Notes: generated from the letters alone by a model not told the origin. A stretch of 64,000 bases of DNA from Ilex aquifolium (GCA_951799425.1 OX637395.1:37968323-38032322), one strand, 5' to 3'. Positions 1 to 13,604 are shown, counted from the first letter of the stretch. Numbers and translations are program-made.

Positions 1-787
1 CAATTTATGTTCACTCAGTGCTTTGACAGTATGTTTCCACTCAGTCTGCATCCTCACACAGTGCTCTCACAATCAAACACAAATTGTGGAATTTGTCTCA
101 GTTGCTTATTTGGAGTATAAATGAAGTGCCCAGATAAGAGGGTGGTCAAGATTAACAAGGAATATGGAATAATTGGTAAGCAAACAGAGTTTCAGTGTCA
201 GAAATGGCCATCTTACTATTCAAGTTATTGGATATTCAACATATTTCTACAACAAATTAAGAGGCATCTGACAAGGAAACCTCTTTGACTTTTTTCTAGG
301 CAGACAGCACTAGACAATTGTAACCAAACGCCTTCATGAATAATTCCACTACCACTTTAAGACCAGTAAGTACTGTCTGATCTTCAATTGAAATTCCTAA
401 GGTTTGCCACTTTTCATTACTCCAAGTAACCATGTTAGTTCTTAGAAGCACTAGCAAAATTATTAAGACGGGGTAACAGGTGATTTGTCATAAACCATGC
501 TATGGAGCATGCTTACAAAGTTTGTCAGGACAAGTGGTGTTGTGAGAGGTAAATTTGCAGAGATCTAGAAACATTAAGTTCACTATTTGAATCTCATGAG
601 CAAAGGCATATAGTACGACATCGCCAGCTAATAAAGCCCAGCTGTTCTTACTTAGTTCTTTCTTAATGCTAATGTGCCATTGAAAACTATTCATTCCCTA
701 CCAAATAAACACGGAATTTCTTTTCGGGTTGGTGGATCAAAGTATAAAGAACACTCAGCAAAAAAAAAAGGGAAAAAAACATATTAC
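1..787 (-). other. Intron of the ALDH6 gene, open to the left edge
   Basis: Follows the donor of exon 11 (GTAATA on the minus strand at 787-782). No stretch matching the C-terminal half of the dehydrogenase was found, so the next exon should be outside the window. Small open frames here look like chance. Confidence 0.7.
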
Positions 788-3700
788 CACGATTTTGAGT
801 CACCAACAAAGACCACTGTGCTCAGCGCCATGCACCGTTGTCCCGCAGCACCAAAACCAGCAGCTACTAGGGCATTTAACGTAGCATCTGGGCTTGCATC
901 AGGCATAACAATTCCATGGTTTTTGGCTCCCATATTGGACTGAAGGCAGTTATCAGAGAGCTTGTCAATTTATTTGAGTTCAACTAACTGCTATAGGACC
1001 AAAACAGATGAACGCCACTAACCTGAACACGTTTCCCTTTAGCTGATGCTCTTGCATATATATGCATGCCAGCCTTGGCAGTAGGAAAGAAAGCAATTAA
1101 GAAATTATCTAATACAAAAAATAAACCATGTGTAATGGCAGAAGCCAAGATACATGTGAATTTAGAATGTAGGATACATTACGCTCACAACATAATTTCA
1201 ATAAATCATAACATTCAAGAAAAATCAACATCCAAACATTTAAACAATGACTGGAAAAGAAAAGAGGTTAAAATGTGCAGTCGGAAACTGAAGGACTCCA
1301 ATTATTCAAGTTCAAAAGGTAAGACTACTTTATCGGTTTCACATGGATATGATAAGTCTGAAGATCCAGCTAAGGATACGAGAAGGAAGAAGGCTTTTGA
1401 AGCCCAGTTGAATGAGTATCTCAATGGCAGAATTAAGGGCATATTGATCCAGCAAAGGGATAAAAAAAAAGTGGTGGAAAAATTTATCTGGCTGAGGACT
1501 TACAATCAATGAGAAAGCATCAAATTATTTGCATCCGAATATCAACTAAAATCTAGTCAGTACCATCACTGAGGGAAGGGTCAACATGAAACTGCTGATC
1601 AAAACCAAATGGGCTCGCTTACGTTAAACATATCACATGGACAAAGTGACTATCATTCTTCTGAACTGAAGAACCCTCTTCTCCCGTTGATTAGGGGATG
1701 ATCTCAATCAAGCATACTTGTGAGGTACAGAGGATCTTTCCCCTGTAAGTAATTTTCAATTTTTTTTTGGGCCTTAGAGATTTAAGTTCAATCATTGAAA
1801 CTTTGAACAGAGATGTAGGTGATGGGCTAGACTGAGGACCCACTGGAAGGGGCTGTAAGCCCACAAGAGAAAGCAGCGCCAATTAACAAGGTAGAGATTA
1901 ATAGTAAAAAAGTATTCCTCCAGAAGATTAAAGTTGTACATCCTCATAAACTCAAAAAGAGATGTAAAAGGCACAGTACTTAAGATCAGTGACTTGCGAA
2001 TTGCAAGAATAACCAGGCATAAAAAAATCATATATAACTTGGTTTTTGGAATAGAACGTGGAGCCATAACTTACTGTGTTTGAACCAACAAAAGATATAG
2101 CTCTAATATCGTCATCATCACAAATAGCATTAACAATGTCCTGAAAATAATGTTAAATAATAGAACATCAGGAATAAAACAAGCATCCGAACAGAAAAAA
2201 ATCATCCTTTTAGGAAAAATAGGTTTAAAATAAAAAATTAAGAAGCAATAAGATTCCTCTTCAAAAGACGACACATCCTATTGCTTACTAAGAGAAGGTC
2301 AAAAATATATCCAAATTATTCATAGAATTGATATCTCATACTGATAAGAAAATAAAGCAAATAAGAGCATAAACAACTGCACAAGTACATGCATACGTTG
2401 GTGCCATGAACAACATTTAAAACACCATCTGGTAAACCGGCCTCCATTGCCAACTCTGCCAGCATTATAGAAGCCCCTGGAAAATAAATAAAACACAAAG
2501 CAAATAAATTTCCATAAAAGCATGAAATAAGATGCCTTCTGTGGTTGAATATTGAAGCTGTACCAAATGACAACAAAAGCTAGATCTAAATCAAAAGACA
2601 TGTGTTGTCAAGGATTAAAGTAACTAAGAGAATAAGTGCATGTTCACACAAGAGAGCGAATAAATATTGTATATGAGGTACAAGGACAACTCCATAGACT
2701 AGCCTAGAAATAACTTTTAAGAAGATACAATTTAACGATTTTGACTGAACTTTTGAATTTCTTGGTTACATGGAGTTTTAACAGGTCCCAGGTTTAATTC
2801 CCTTGCAAAATTTACTCAAGAAAAGGTCTGTGCAGCCCATTTGTATATCCATGGGGCTGCTGGCCCAACCCTCATGGAGGATTGTGCCATCAGAGGGGGC
2901 GGGAACACCCCCACCGTACCCCAAGAAAAATGGAAAAAAATCAAGGAAAAAAAACAGTCACTGACACCATCCTTTTCATATCAAGCGCAAGATAAACTAA
3001 TATAGCAAGTTCCTTAACTTGAAATAATACAACCCACGAGTTCGGTGAGAAATGCAAATGCTCATTCAACAAACCAACATTGCCAAAATAAACACAAAAA
3101 GCACCCAAAAAAACATAGGTGTACAGTTTACTCCTCAGAAAGATATCCAAACCGTCAGTAATTCAATCTTAGCAGAGAAGTGTCAAGTGCATGACTTGTT
3201 CACACAAAACCTATGCATATTCATGCAACCAAGTCAGCCAGATGCGCCAGTGCACAGATAAAGACAGCTCTATCCAGCCCTGGAAGTTCAAATTATTCTC
3301 CTCTGACTGAATATAACCTCTGCACCAATGAGGGCATGCTTTATACTATTGTCTTGATCCTTGAAGATTAGAGTTTACATTAACCAACGAAGCTCACACT
3401 TATGATATACTTCATTTTTGTTGGGTTTAAATAGAGGAAGTGCAGGTGCGTTAGTGGATGGCACCACTGGTGTAACAAACAGTAGGGTCGCAAAATTGAG
3501 GATAGGTCCAGTAATGAACATCTAGGATGACATTGGTTGGCTAAATTCCGGTGAATCCTTATAACAAAACAACAAATCTATCAGGAAAAAAAGAAAAGAA
3601 ATCCTAGCACCAAATACAAGGCTGTAGCATGAAACAGAGGAAACAAAAGAGCACCAATCTTATAAGAATCATTTCAAAACCTGAACTTAAAGACAGGTAA

Positions 3701-6535
3701 AACTGACCAAATTATACAATGAAGGTAAAATCATTTTCCCTGGATAAATATTTAATGTTTGTTAGCAATAAAATTTACCGATGAAAAGAGGTCAAGCAGA
3801 TTAGCAAGTTGATCAACTCGTTGACGTTCATTTGACCTACTCTTAAGATAAGACTGTTCCCCCTTAGTTTCTTTAGTCAATTCTAACTTAAGGTGTTCAA
3901 TCTAATTTTTTGCATATGAAACCAACAATTGTGTGACAAGGACGGAAAGAATGCTTGAATCGTTTATCGCATTACTTAAAAGCTATAACAATCACCTGGA
4001 TCTTTCTCCGATGGCTTTAAAATGAAGGTATTACCACATGTAACTGCAACTGGAAACATCTGCAGAAAACCACAATGTAAACATTCAGAGAAGCTCTTCA
4101 TGCTTTTGTATTACTAACATTTTGTTAATGAAAGATATATCAAGTGCCATGACAACACCACATCTTGTTTGCAAGTGAAAATTAAGCACAATGCATACAG
4201 TTTCCCATCCAGAAGGAACTGTAACAAACTTACTGATTCACTTGGTTTAGGAGTTCTATTGTGATAACTAGACAAATTTAATAGTCTCTCATGCCATAGT
4301 GGTGTCTTTACTATCAGGCATGTTCTTTTGTCCAAGGATCCACCCAAAAACAGCACTTTTTTGTAGATGACTTCTCAAAAAATCATCCCTTGACCCTACG
4401 CAAGTCAGAATGAGAAACATACATATCCTCCTTTATTTTAGTTTTATATGCTAGCAGCAAAAAAAAAGACAATCGATCATTTTCACTATCCAAGTTCTAC
4501 AACATCTGCTCATTGTTTAATTCTTCTTTCTTCTTTAGCAGGCCAAGGGTTAGAAGAGTTGCTACTTGAGATCTTTATGAGTAGTACGAGTTTAGTTCCC
4601 AAGTACAGGAGAGCGGCGAGAGCCAGTGGCCTAAAAAATGAAGTGATTTGAATCTGATTAGGAGGGCAAGCATACAAGAGCTTCTCAATACAGGTCCTCG
4701 AGGTGAATAAAATCTAGGCTCATATTTCCCAGGAGTTTGCTACTATACCACACTATCCACAAGTAGGCATTTGTGGGATCTAGTCACCCGAAAAGAGAAG
4801 CTCATGGGCCCAATAACTACAGATGCTAAAAAAAATTAAAAAAAAAAGTTTTTTTTTCGAAAGGTACTCCTCATTAGAGAGCATCAGATGAAGCACCATC
4901 CTTTTTGCCATGTTTTGAACGGAGGAGCAACAATATTTTATGAAGACAAGCTCATTACAGTTCCTGCAACTATCCAACTTTAATTTAATAGTGTTCACTT
5001 TGAGGGCAATATTTAGTTTAAGTCCATTCAGCAAGTTTGATAGGTTTAGGTAGGATGGTACTACAGTTCTATTCAAATATGCTCAATCGATTAGTTGGAC
5101 CTTTATTTTGTCCCCCATCATAGAGTCATAGACTATTCATTCTCTTGGACCCCAAGATTTGGTTCGTTGTATATGCTAGAAGGACCCTCCCTCTGAGATT
5201 AGTTTAATTAGCCCCGAGGCAGAGAATAGAACAAAATGAAAAAATACTTAAAAGGAAAAGCAACAAATAGCAGTCTTACCCACAAAGGAATCATTGCGGG
5301 GAAGTTGAAGGGACAAATCCCAGCACAAACACCAAGAGGCTCTCTAATGCTATAGGTATCAATTCCACTCGAGACATTGGGAACAAACTCCCCCATCTGC
5401 AAAGTTGCCATCCCACAAGAATGTTCCACCACCTCTTCAAGAGATATCCCCAGAATTTCAGAAACTAAACTATCAAGAAGATGTCTTCTTATACAACAAC
5501 CAATTACCAAAAGTACCAACCTAATCCACGGAACACATCGCCTTGTGCATCCTTCAATGTCTTCCCCTGTTCTGTCGTAATGTTCATGGCAAGTTTATCC
5601 TAAAACAAGAATTAGAATCATTGCAATCCACGAAAATCATACGCTGAACACAAGACAATTGAAATTGGAAAACACATCGCACTAACCATATCTCTTCGAA
5701 TAAGTTCTTGGAGCTTGAACATGATACGCTGGCGGGCTGTAATTGGCGTGTTTCGCCATGATGGAAAGGCTTGTTTGGCTGCAGATACTGCAGCCTTGAA
5801 CTCCTCATTCGTTGTCAATGGTAATTGACACACAACTTGCTGTGTTGCCTATTTCCAGACCACTAAACAATTAGAGAAAACACTCGTCCATCCAAGCCAC
5901 CCAAAAAAAGAAAAAAAAAATTAAAACATTGCTTCTGAACTTACTGGGTTCAAAACATCGATGGAGTCATATGATTGAGAATCAACAAAACTTCCTCCAA
6001 TAATATTTGGAACTCTCTGATATAATAGGAACAATATAACTACTAAGATCATCAAAATTCAAAATAGACACAAAGAAATAACAACTAAGAAAAAAACAAA
6101 ATATAGAACGAAATTTGTTCCTTCAATCCGATAATTTGAGAATCTCTAACAAGCTGAGCCAAATCAATTATGCAAGATAGGAAAAAATCACCCAGTTTCT
6201 AAATTTCCTAGTTGAGATAATAAAATCATCATCCTATGTCACATGAAAAGTTTTTTTTTTTTGTTTCTCCTTTCCCGTGAAACGAATTTCTGTCGAAAGA
6301 AACAACACTTACCGGAGGATTGCGAAGTCTCCAAGAGGGTTCAACGGCGGTGGAGAAATCAGAACTTCTGAGGTAAAAAATCCGATGCCTCAATGATCTC
6401 AAGTTCCTCACTGTAACAAACACACACACACACATGTATGTGAAATCAAATTAGGGTATTGTTGAAGTACAACTCGATTGGTAGTCTGATACGTGAATTG
6501 AGACGTTTACCTCGTTGAATTGAAAACTGAAACAT
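788..6535 (-). CDS. ALDH6B2: Methylmalonate-semialdehyde dehydrogenase, mitochondrial (ALDH6 family), 3' part missing
   Basis: Oxidises malonate and methylmalonate semialdehydes to acetyl- and propionyl-CoA in valine and pyrimidine breakdown; the family is CoA-dependent and mitochondrial. Eleven coding exons join in phase: 6511-6535, 6313-6410, 5945-6016, 5687-5848, 5521-5599, 5280-5434, 3996-4059, 2397-2476, 2075-2140, 1023-1073 and 788-939, about 334 codons. Residues 1-41 are Arg-rich with few acids, like a mitochondrial presequence. Then come the family stretches [64 protein letters not shown] and GAAGQRCM, the last holding the catalytic Cys (about residue 320). NMGAKN stands where most aldehyde dehydrogenases have the general-base Glu motif, as is usual in this family. 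The start ATG at 6535 is the first in the 5' exon. Acceptors of exons 6 and 10 are AAG rather than CAG/TAG. No stop or frameshift was seen. Exon 11 ends inside a Trp codon and the remaining exons lie beyond position 1. Confidence 0.93.
2477..3995 (-). other. Large intron 7 of the ALDH6 gene
   Basis: This 1.5-kb intron is bounded by a GTGATT donor and a TTTTCCAG acceptor on the minus strand. Around 2790-2930 it holds a GC-richer stretch with a box-B-like GGTTTAATTCC and runs of G and C, which may be a decayed SINE or other short repeat. Nothing else was recognised. Confidence 0.4.
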
Positions 6536-6668
6536 CGTCTCAGCTCTGTCCGATGATCTGAGAATTGTGGAGTGTTTGGTGTTGCCACTGACTGTTGGTG
6601 TTTGACCTCAATTACTGTCCTAGGATGTGATATGTACTCCACGTAGATGATTAGCTTGGCGTTAGGTG

Positions 6669-6675
6669 TTTTATA
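6669..6675 (-). promoter_or_regulatory. Candidate TATA box of the ALDH6 gene
   Basis: TATAAAA on the minus strand lies about 135 nt upstream of the ATG at 6535, which leaves room for a normal plant 5' UTR. It is the only clear TATA match close upstream. Placement is inference. Confidence 0.45.
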
Positions 6676-7759
6676 TTTCATTAATGATAAGGATTTGGTA
6701 GTTTATGATTGTTAACCGTGCACAAATTAGTTTCGTGCAAGATTAACAGCGAAGTATAGGTGTGATTAATAAGTAATAAATAAAGTAATTAATGACAAAG
6801 TAATAAATAAGAACAAATACGTAGATATATAGTGGTTTGATTTGAGTGACCTACTCCATTCTTGAAAAACAGTAGCGCTGACCGGAGGTGCTTATTGATG
6901 AATAAAGTATATGCTTCAGGAGGAGAAGAGATCTCAAGGTCTCAAGGTGTAGAGGTCTCAAAAGTTGGCTTACATTATATAGGTATGGTGAGGCGGTGAG
7001 ACGGTGACGTGAGGGAGAGGGTTCTACTCTTTTGGTAAGTACAATTAATGTATTATTGGATTTTCATGAGTGTATATCCCGATAGTTTCGCTCACGTGCT
7101 CTTTATCTCTCCGGGCTTATTGGATCCTAAACTGGGTCGGACTGACAAAGCGGGTCTGGGCCGCCTTTTAGCTGTCTTGGGCCTTTTTTATTTATTGGGC
7201 TTGATCCAGTTGATTTTGAGCTCATCAGTTAACATTATTATAACAAATCCTGTAGACCGAGGTGATGAGGACACCTTCTCGAAATAAAACGCAGTTACAC
7301 AACGAGTGATATTCATAATAAATTTCTTATTATTTATATTAATAAATTGTGTCATTTTTAATATTGTATCGAGATTAGTCCGTCTCAACCACCAATACTA
7401 TAACATTTTTCGTGTAATGCTAAAAATTGTCATCCTTATTCTTAGTTGGTTTGATTGTAGTAGTACATTCATTGCGGAATTAATGTTTTCCCACTGAGAT
7501 CATCTAGAAAGCCTCTTAGGCGATTTAGGACAATCCCTGTTCACTAGTTCGACATTCCTTATCTTGTCGAACAGAGGTTGTTGGTTCGGAATACCCTCAT
7601 AAACTACTTGTAAAACAAAACAAAGAAGTTCCTACACCCTCAAAAACGAACAACTCCCTTCTCAGCTTAGGGAAAAAAAACATTTCCTATGGTTTAAGTT
7701 AAAAAAAGAAGGTTGTGACCGGGGCGGCCCAACACATGCTGGGGGCTCTGGGTTATATT
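6676..7759. other. Intergenic, no gene recognised
   Basis: AT-rich DNA with one GC-richer patch near 7100-7200. Open frames of 60-80 codons show no family motif and no splice structure. It separates the ALDH6 promoter from the repeat block that follows. Confidence 0.6.
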
Positions 7760-8764
7760 TTTTAGTGAAAATTGGAAGTGAGTTTTCTTAAATGTACTTG
7801 TTTGGAGATAAGTCCTGTAAGAAAATTTATAAGATGCTAAGTTCATGTTTAAAACAATATGTAATGACTTAAGTCCATTTTTTTTTATCTAAAAAATACC
7901 CTTCCTTGAAAGGAAGTTAAATTAATTTCCTATTTTGGAAATTGTTATCCTTTAGATCAAGGTCAATTAAAATATGCCAATAAAATCTCCATCATAAATT
8001 TAAAATTCAAATTCAAAACGCTCTCTCTCTCTTTATATATATATATATCAAATTCAAAGCTCTCTCTCTATATATATGTACGCTGGGTTGTTTTGGAGAT
8101 GATGCAAATATAGTGATGGCGGTGATGTGGAGTAAAAAAGAGCTATCGAAGTGAAACTTGAATGGACTTTTGTATGGTGGTGAGCGTTGTTGTGGAGGTG
8201 ATGACAACGTGATGGTTGGCGTTGCTCGGGAGGTGACGATGGTGTCAGTGCTATGGTGAGGAAAGTGGTACCTGAATATATATATATATATATATTCAAA
8301 TTCATGTTACTATTTTTTTTATTATGTTACTGTTCATGTTACTGCTTTTGTTGAGTATATTACTGTTCATGTTACTATTATTTTGAGCATGTTACTGTTT
8401 TTGTTGAACATGTTACTACTATTATTTTACTAAATATTAATATTCAATGTTACTGTTTGTTTTGTTTTTGAATATTACCATTTTTTGTGTTTGAATGGTA
8501 CTATTTTTTGCGTTTGAATTTGAGAGAAATAATTATTGTTAAGTATGTTACATTTTTTGTTAAGCATGTTACTATTTTTGTTGAACATGTTACTGTTGTT
8601 ATTTTTTAAAAATATTAATATTGAATGTTTCAATTTTTTTTATGTTTAAATGTTACTATTTTTTTGTGTTTAAATGTATTATTTTTTGTGTCCAAATGAT
8701 ATATATATATACACCTAACATATATATGGATATAGATAGATAAGAGAGATGACAAATTTTAATG
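7760..8764. repeat. Low-complexity block with microsatellites and degenerate GTTACT-type repeats
   Basis: CT and AT dinucleotide runs occur at about 8022-8080 and an AT run at about 8276-8296. From about 8300 to 8665 a phrase close to TGTTACTGTTTTTGTTGAGCA recurs many times with substitutions and length changes. Short relatives recur at 10500-10560. No coding sequence was recognised. Confidence 0.7.
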
Positions 8765-8767
8765 TTA

Positions 8768-9697
8768 GAACATCTACAACCATGACTCAAATTTAGACTC
8801 AAATTTGAGTCTAAATTTGGGTAAAAAGTTTGATTTGGTATAGAGTACTCCAATGGATAAACTCAAATATCTACTCAAATCTTTTAAAAACTTTCTTTAT
8901 TATCCCAAAACTCATTTTTTTGTGTTGTTCAAATCATAATATTTGATAAAATAAATGAAACTTTTATTTCCTCACAAATGGGTAATTCAAAAAAAGAAAT
9001 GAATATGTATACTATACTACATGAAAATAAAGAAACCACCCCAGAATTATAAGATTGTTCTAATTCCTTATTATTTTTTATAAATTCAGAAAAAGAAAAA
9101 GAAAATATAACTATTTTGACATGGGCCTGATCTGAAGAACACAAAAACATACGTTTTTAACAAAAATGAAAAATTGAAGGAATAAAATAACGAATTTTCT
9201 AAATTTGTAGGTAGCGAAGGCTTAAAACTTCAGGAAGAATCGATGGCCTGAAATTGTACTATCGATAGTGTTTAACTCGAAAAAAAAAAAATTTGATGGG
9301 TAGGCTTAAGGTTTATATAGTATGAAAGATGAGTGCGATTAGGGTTTTAAAAAATATAAGAAATTAAAAAGATGGAAGATGAAAAACAAAAAACTTACCT
9401 ATAAATCTTCAAATGATTTGTGAAAATTTCGGTGGTAGTCAGCAATAGAAACATCGTAATAGAAAAGGCAAGAAGAGATTGATACAAGTAGTTGAAGAAA
9501 TCTTTTAGTTTTGGATAGGTTAAAAAGTTACCGTTAGAAATTTGGTATAGAATTTGAGTCTGATTCAATTTGGGTCTAGAATAAGTTTTGCCTTGATTTG
9601 ATATAGGTTTGAGTCCAAGGTTGGAAAAGTTTTTTTTAGGCCATTTTGACTCAAATTTAAATTTGAGTCTATATTTGAGTCAAGGTTGGAGATGCTC
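8768..9697. mobile_element. Non-autonomous TIR DNA transposon with TTA target duplication (PIF/Harbinger-like)
   Basis: The left end starts GAACATCTACAACC and the right end, read inverted, starts GAGCATCTCCAACC. The inverted similarity continues for about 50 bp through ACTCAAATTTAGACTC-type sequence. TTA lies directly outside both ends (8765-8767 and 9698-9700). A 3-bp TTA duplication with ends of this kind is typical of PIF/Harbinger elements. No transposase reading frame was seen in its 930 bp, so it is a MITE-type derivative. Family assignment is inference from TSD and termini. Confidence 0.75.
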
Positions 9698-9722
9698 TTA
9701 GTCAAACTCTTAACCTATATAT

Positions 9723-11080
9723 AGATATAGATAGATATGAGAGAGAAAAGATTTTAATGTTAGTCAAACTCCTAAGATTTAGGAGTTTTAATTTTTAGTT
9801 TTATTTCACTTCTAAAAGGAAGGGATAGTATGATAAAATTGACAAAAAACGGACTTCATAACAAATAAGTTTCCTTCACGGATTTAAATCCAAACAAGTC
9901 CATATAGGGGACCGGCTTCCAAATTTCCCTACTTTTTAATAGGGCCTATTTGGATTTTATATTAAAGATATAAAATAGTAAATGATCATCAAAATACTAA
10001 AATATATATGTTTAAAACAATATCTTTATATTTTTAAGATGCAAAAAAATTATATTATGAACAATATTCTCTAAACAATACTTGAATTTCGAGAAGAATC
10101 TAGTTTTTTAGTGTAGGCCAGTGTTTTCAATTTAATGTTAGTTTATATTTGTAAGAATTTAATTTCTATATGTTACTAATTTATTTACTTTTTTGATTTA
10201 TTTTTATTATGAGTAATTTTTTCAAGCAGATAGACTTATGTTAAAATATATGTGTAATTTAAAAAGTAAAAATTTATAATAACTAGTTTTGCCAACATTG
10301 AATTAAACTGAGCACAAAATTTTAAAAAATAAATAAAACCTCAAAAATAATTTTCAGATAAAAAGAAGAACGAAGTTATAAAACAATGGCAAGTTTTTAG
10401 TACAAGGAATAAATAAAATTAAATATCCTTGATTGATTAGACCCTCAAATTAAAAAAATGCTATTAAACTTTAGAAGAGATTAGATATCCTTGATTTTTA
10501 TTGAGTATGTTAATGTTTGATGTTACTATTTTTTTGTTGAGTGTGTTACTGTTTAATAGTACTATATATATATTGATAGAAACATAATTTTAATGCTAGC
10601 AAAATTTTCAAGATATGAGTTATTAATATTAATACAATTCCCAATTTAGGAGTTGTTAATTTTTTCAAACAAGTTTTGACTAAATATAACTATTAAGGGT
10701 ATTTTGGACAATGGAGATCAAAATAGACTTATCCCCAAATAAGTTTTTCGAGTGTACTTAAATCCAAATAAGTCTACAAAAAGGGACCGGCCTCCCTAAG
10801 CCCTTATTTGATTCATAGGTAGGCTAATGGCACACTCATGGGCCTTGCGGTCCAGTTTTTTGCCCAAACAGATATTTTATACGGAAATTTGGAGGCCGGT
10901 TCCCTTATATGAACTTAAGTCCGCCAAAGAAATTTATTTATTATGAAGTCCATTTTTTGTTAATTTTATTAGACTGTCCATTTTTTTTAGAATTGAAGTA
11001 AAACTAAAAATTAAAAACTCCTAAATTTTAAGAGTTAGACTAATATTAAATTTTTTTTTCTCTCATATCTATCTATATCC
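9723..11080. repeat. Long inverted repeat, arms of about 200 bp
   Basis: The left arm 9723-9928 and right arm 10883-11080 are imperfect inverted copies. Both carry the GATATAGATAGATATGAGAG end and the GGACCGGCYTCCAAATTTCC end. A partial direct copy of the inner part lies at about 10700-10790. No coding sequence was found between the arms. The arms may be ends of one long-TIR element or opposed copies of a dispersed repeat; no target duplication could be assigned. Confidence 0.65.
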
Positions 11081-11159
11081 AAGTCTGTGAGTTAAATGAA
11101 TAAATCGCACGGATGAAATCAGGAAAAATATGGAAGATTTCAAAGAAGGATTCGAAACA

Positions 11160-13604
11160 TAAAATGGAAGGATGAAAATTGGATGGATTAACAAAGACTT
11201 TCGAAAAAAAATAATAGATACCCTTTGGTAAACATTATTTATAACTTGAAATAGTGTGTATAAAATATTTATAACTTGTAATTAGTTTGACAATTTAACG
11301 GTAAATATTTTGATTACAGTTAAACTAATAATTTATATTTTAATCACACTAACACTAACAAAATATTTTACTAAACAATAACTCACAACAACCGTCCAAA
11401 TTGTTTGGTTTCACGATCCGACGACAAACATTTTAACCGAATGATTTACACAAAAACAAATTAAGTTAACTTACATTTTAGCCACGGTAAAATTAATTAT
11501 TTACATGGTAAAACTATTTAAATTAAGGGTTTTTCGCACTTTGAATTTTGAAAGATCTTAAATTTTTTACTTTGTACCTTTAAAAATTAAATTTTTTACA
11601 TTGTATCCTCAATGTTTCAACTAACAGAAAGAAAATAGAAGGGTTATATTGTAATATTTTTGATATATTGAGAGTACAATATTAGAAATTTAATATTTGA
11701 ATGTAAAAAAGAAGAAATTTAAAATCTTTCAAAGTGCCAAAAAAAATTTGCCCTTAAATCTCCGAATAATTTTTAATTTTTTTATTGGGATTTTATGACT
11801 TTTGCAATCCTAGTCTCCATATATAGGATTCTAGAAAGTCTTGGTATAGCTAGGCAGTAGTCTTCTTATAGGATTAGTATTAGTTTTTTAATTGCTTTAA
11901 AAGTCTTTCTTGCAAGCCTCCTTTGTGTGGTAGTCGCAGTCTTCATTGAAAAATAAGGGTATGATTGATTTGTATATGTAAAATAGTTTTTCTTTTCTTT
12001 TTTTTGATGTAAAAAACAGAGGACAATTTGTTTGGACATCAGAGTTTTGTATTCAATTTTTCAAAAATTAGGAACAAAAAGTTAGAATTTTAAGGAACAC
12101 CAATAATATGTTTTTGCCAGTTTTAAGACAGTTTCAAAAAAAAAATTAAAAACACGAGATGTAATCTATTGTGTACTTAAAGACATATTTTAAAAAAAAA
12201 ATTCTCTCTCTCATTTGTGTCTTTCACTTCGCTTCCAAAGCAAGTCCGATTGATTCTTTCAAATTCCCAGTTTCGTTCGAAACTCCAGCCCTTCAAGTGG
12301 CACAAGCTGACAAGAAGAGGTTCGATCGACTATATGTTATTCTTAATTTAATAAAATACATTGGGAACAAAGGGTTGCCAATTGCTGGCAATATCTATCC
12401 AATAAATGGTGAAGCTAGAGGGTGATCTACTAAAGAGAGAAAATGTAAAATATATATATATATATTGGGAGGGATTTGTATCCAAAAAATTTACCCACCG
12501 TACAATAACTTGAAAAACACATCATAATAAAAAAAAGTAGCTCAATACAAAGTACTTCTGTCACTGTAGGATCAAAAGGGGATCAGATGTAACTAACTTT
12601 TCTTTGCATGTGAGTAAATCTTGTTCGTCTACATATTATACAATACTGGTGGAGAATGAAAATCGTGGTAACACACCCTATACTTCGTATTCTTTTTCAG
12701 AGGATTTTTACAAAAGAGTCAATTAAAATTATATTAATATTTTTATTATTTTTTAGATCACTGTCCAAACATGATTTACTATTTTGTCTTTTAAAACTGT
12801 TTTCAGAATCATATAACCAAACAAGTTTTAGGATACAAAAAAAATCAAAGTACACTTTTCTAAACCTTTTCTTGAAAACATGTTTTGAATACTATTTTTT
12901 GAGAACATAGGCAAACAGAACAATAGTTTTTGCGTTTGTTTTCTTTATTTGTCATTTGCTAAGACTCTATTATGATAATTCAAATCCATGATATCCATGT
13001 TTCAGTGAAGTAACCGTATCGCTATGTCACTGCATGTCTTGTACACAATCTTACATTGAATATTATATTTGGAGAAAGATTATCTAGTATTGATCTGTGA
13101 ATTATGGTTCTCCTATAGATGAATTGCAAAAGAACTCTCATGAAATTTCATAGTTCTGCTTCGGTTTGCTCTAAATTTTGTGCAAGTTGCAACTAGTATA
13201 GTATAGGAGTCATGGGTAAAAGAAATGCATCCCAGTGAAAATTTTCATATTCTTTGCCACATTACAAATGACAAATTCTCTAACATTGATTACATATACA
13301 AGCATGAGAATCACACTAACATTGACTACATCTTGAAAAATTAAGAGTTGATTTAATGTTTGATACAAAGAAAATGGAATATTAAATATCTCAGAAACCT
13401 GACAAATTGAGACTACCGTGTGTGAAAAAGTGATGCAGATGGCAAAAAAATTGCAGAAGATGTGGTGAACTTTGAGCAATCGGTGTTGTAGCTATAGCGT
13501 GAAGATTGGTTCCGACTGCTCTCAGATACAGTGGTGCCATAGGATAATGGTTGTAAAGAAGCGAGTGTATACCTTGACAGAGACAAATACTTTGGCACTG
13601 ACAT
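11160..13604. repeat. LecRK-array spacer, copy 1
   Basis: This stretch is repeated at 50750-53432 and, in part, at 61060-62083. Shared landmarks are AACCGTCCAAATT, TAGCCACGGTAAAATTAATT, the CTAGTCTCCATATATAGG phrase near 11811 and the region just 3' of the receptor-kinase gene. Copy 1 lacks about 420 bp present in copy 2 (50793-51215). Open frames at 12171-12425 and 12656-12910 lie in AT-rich DNA and show no protein family. It is non-coding spacer carried along with each LecRK duplication. Confidence 0.85.
13413..13604 (-). other. Untranslated remnant of the LecRK A C-terminal tail
   Basis: In the same frame, right after the TAA at 13605-13607, a 63-codon open stretch matches the Ser/Tyr-rich tail of copy B (SYGTTVSE, NQSS and YSYNTD motifs, ending HTR and a stop). 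The reading frame is undamaged apart from that one codon, so the truncation looks recent. Confidence 0.85.

Noticed and set aside
12171-12425. 84-codon frame beginning MYLKTYF
   Set aside because: The paralogous stretch near 52160-52410 has stops and indels, so it is not conserved as coding.
12656-12910. Open frame also present in spacer copy 2 (52677-53012)
   Set aside because: Both lie in AT-rich spacer. The similarity is explained by duplication of the spacer, extends equally outside the frame, and no protein family fits.
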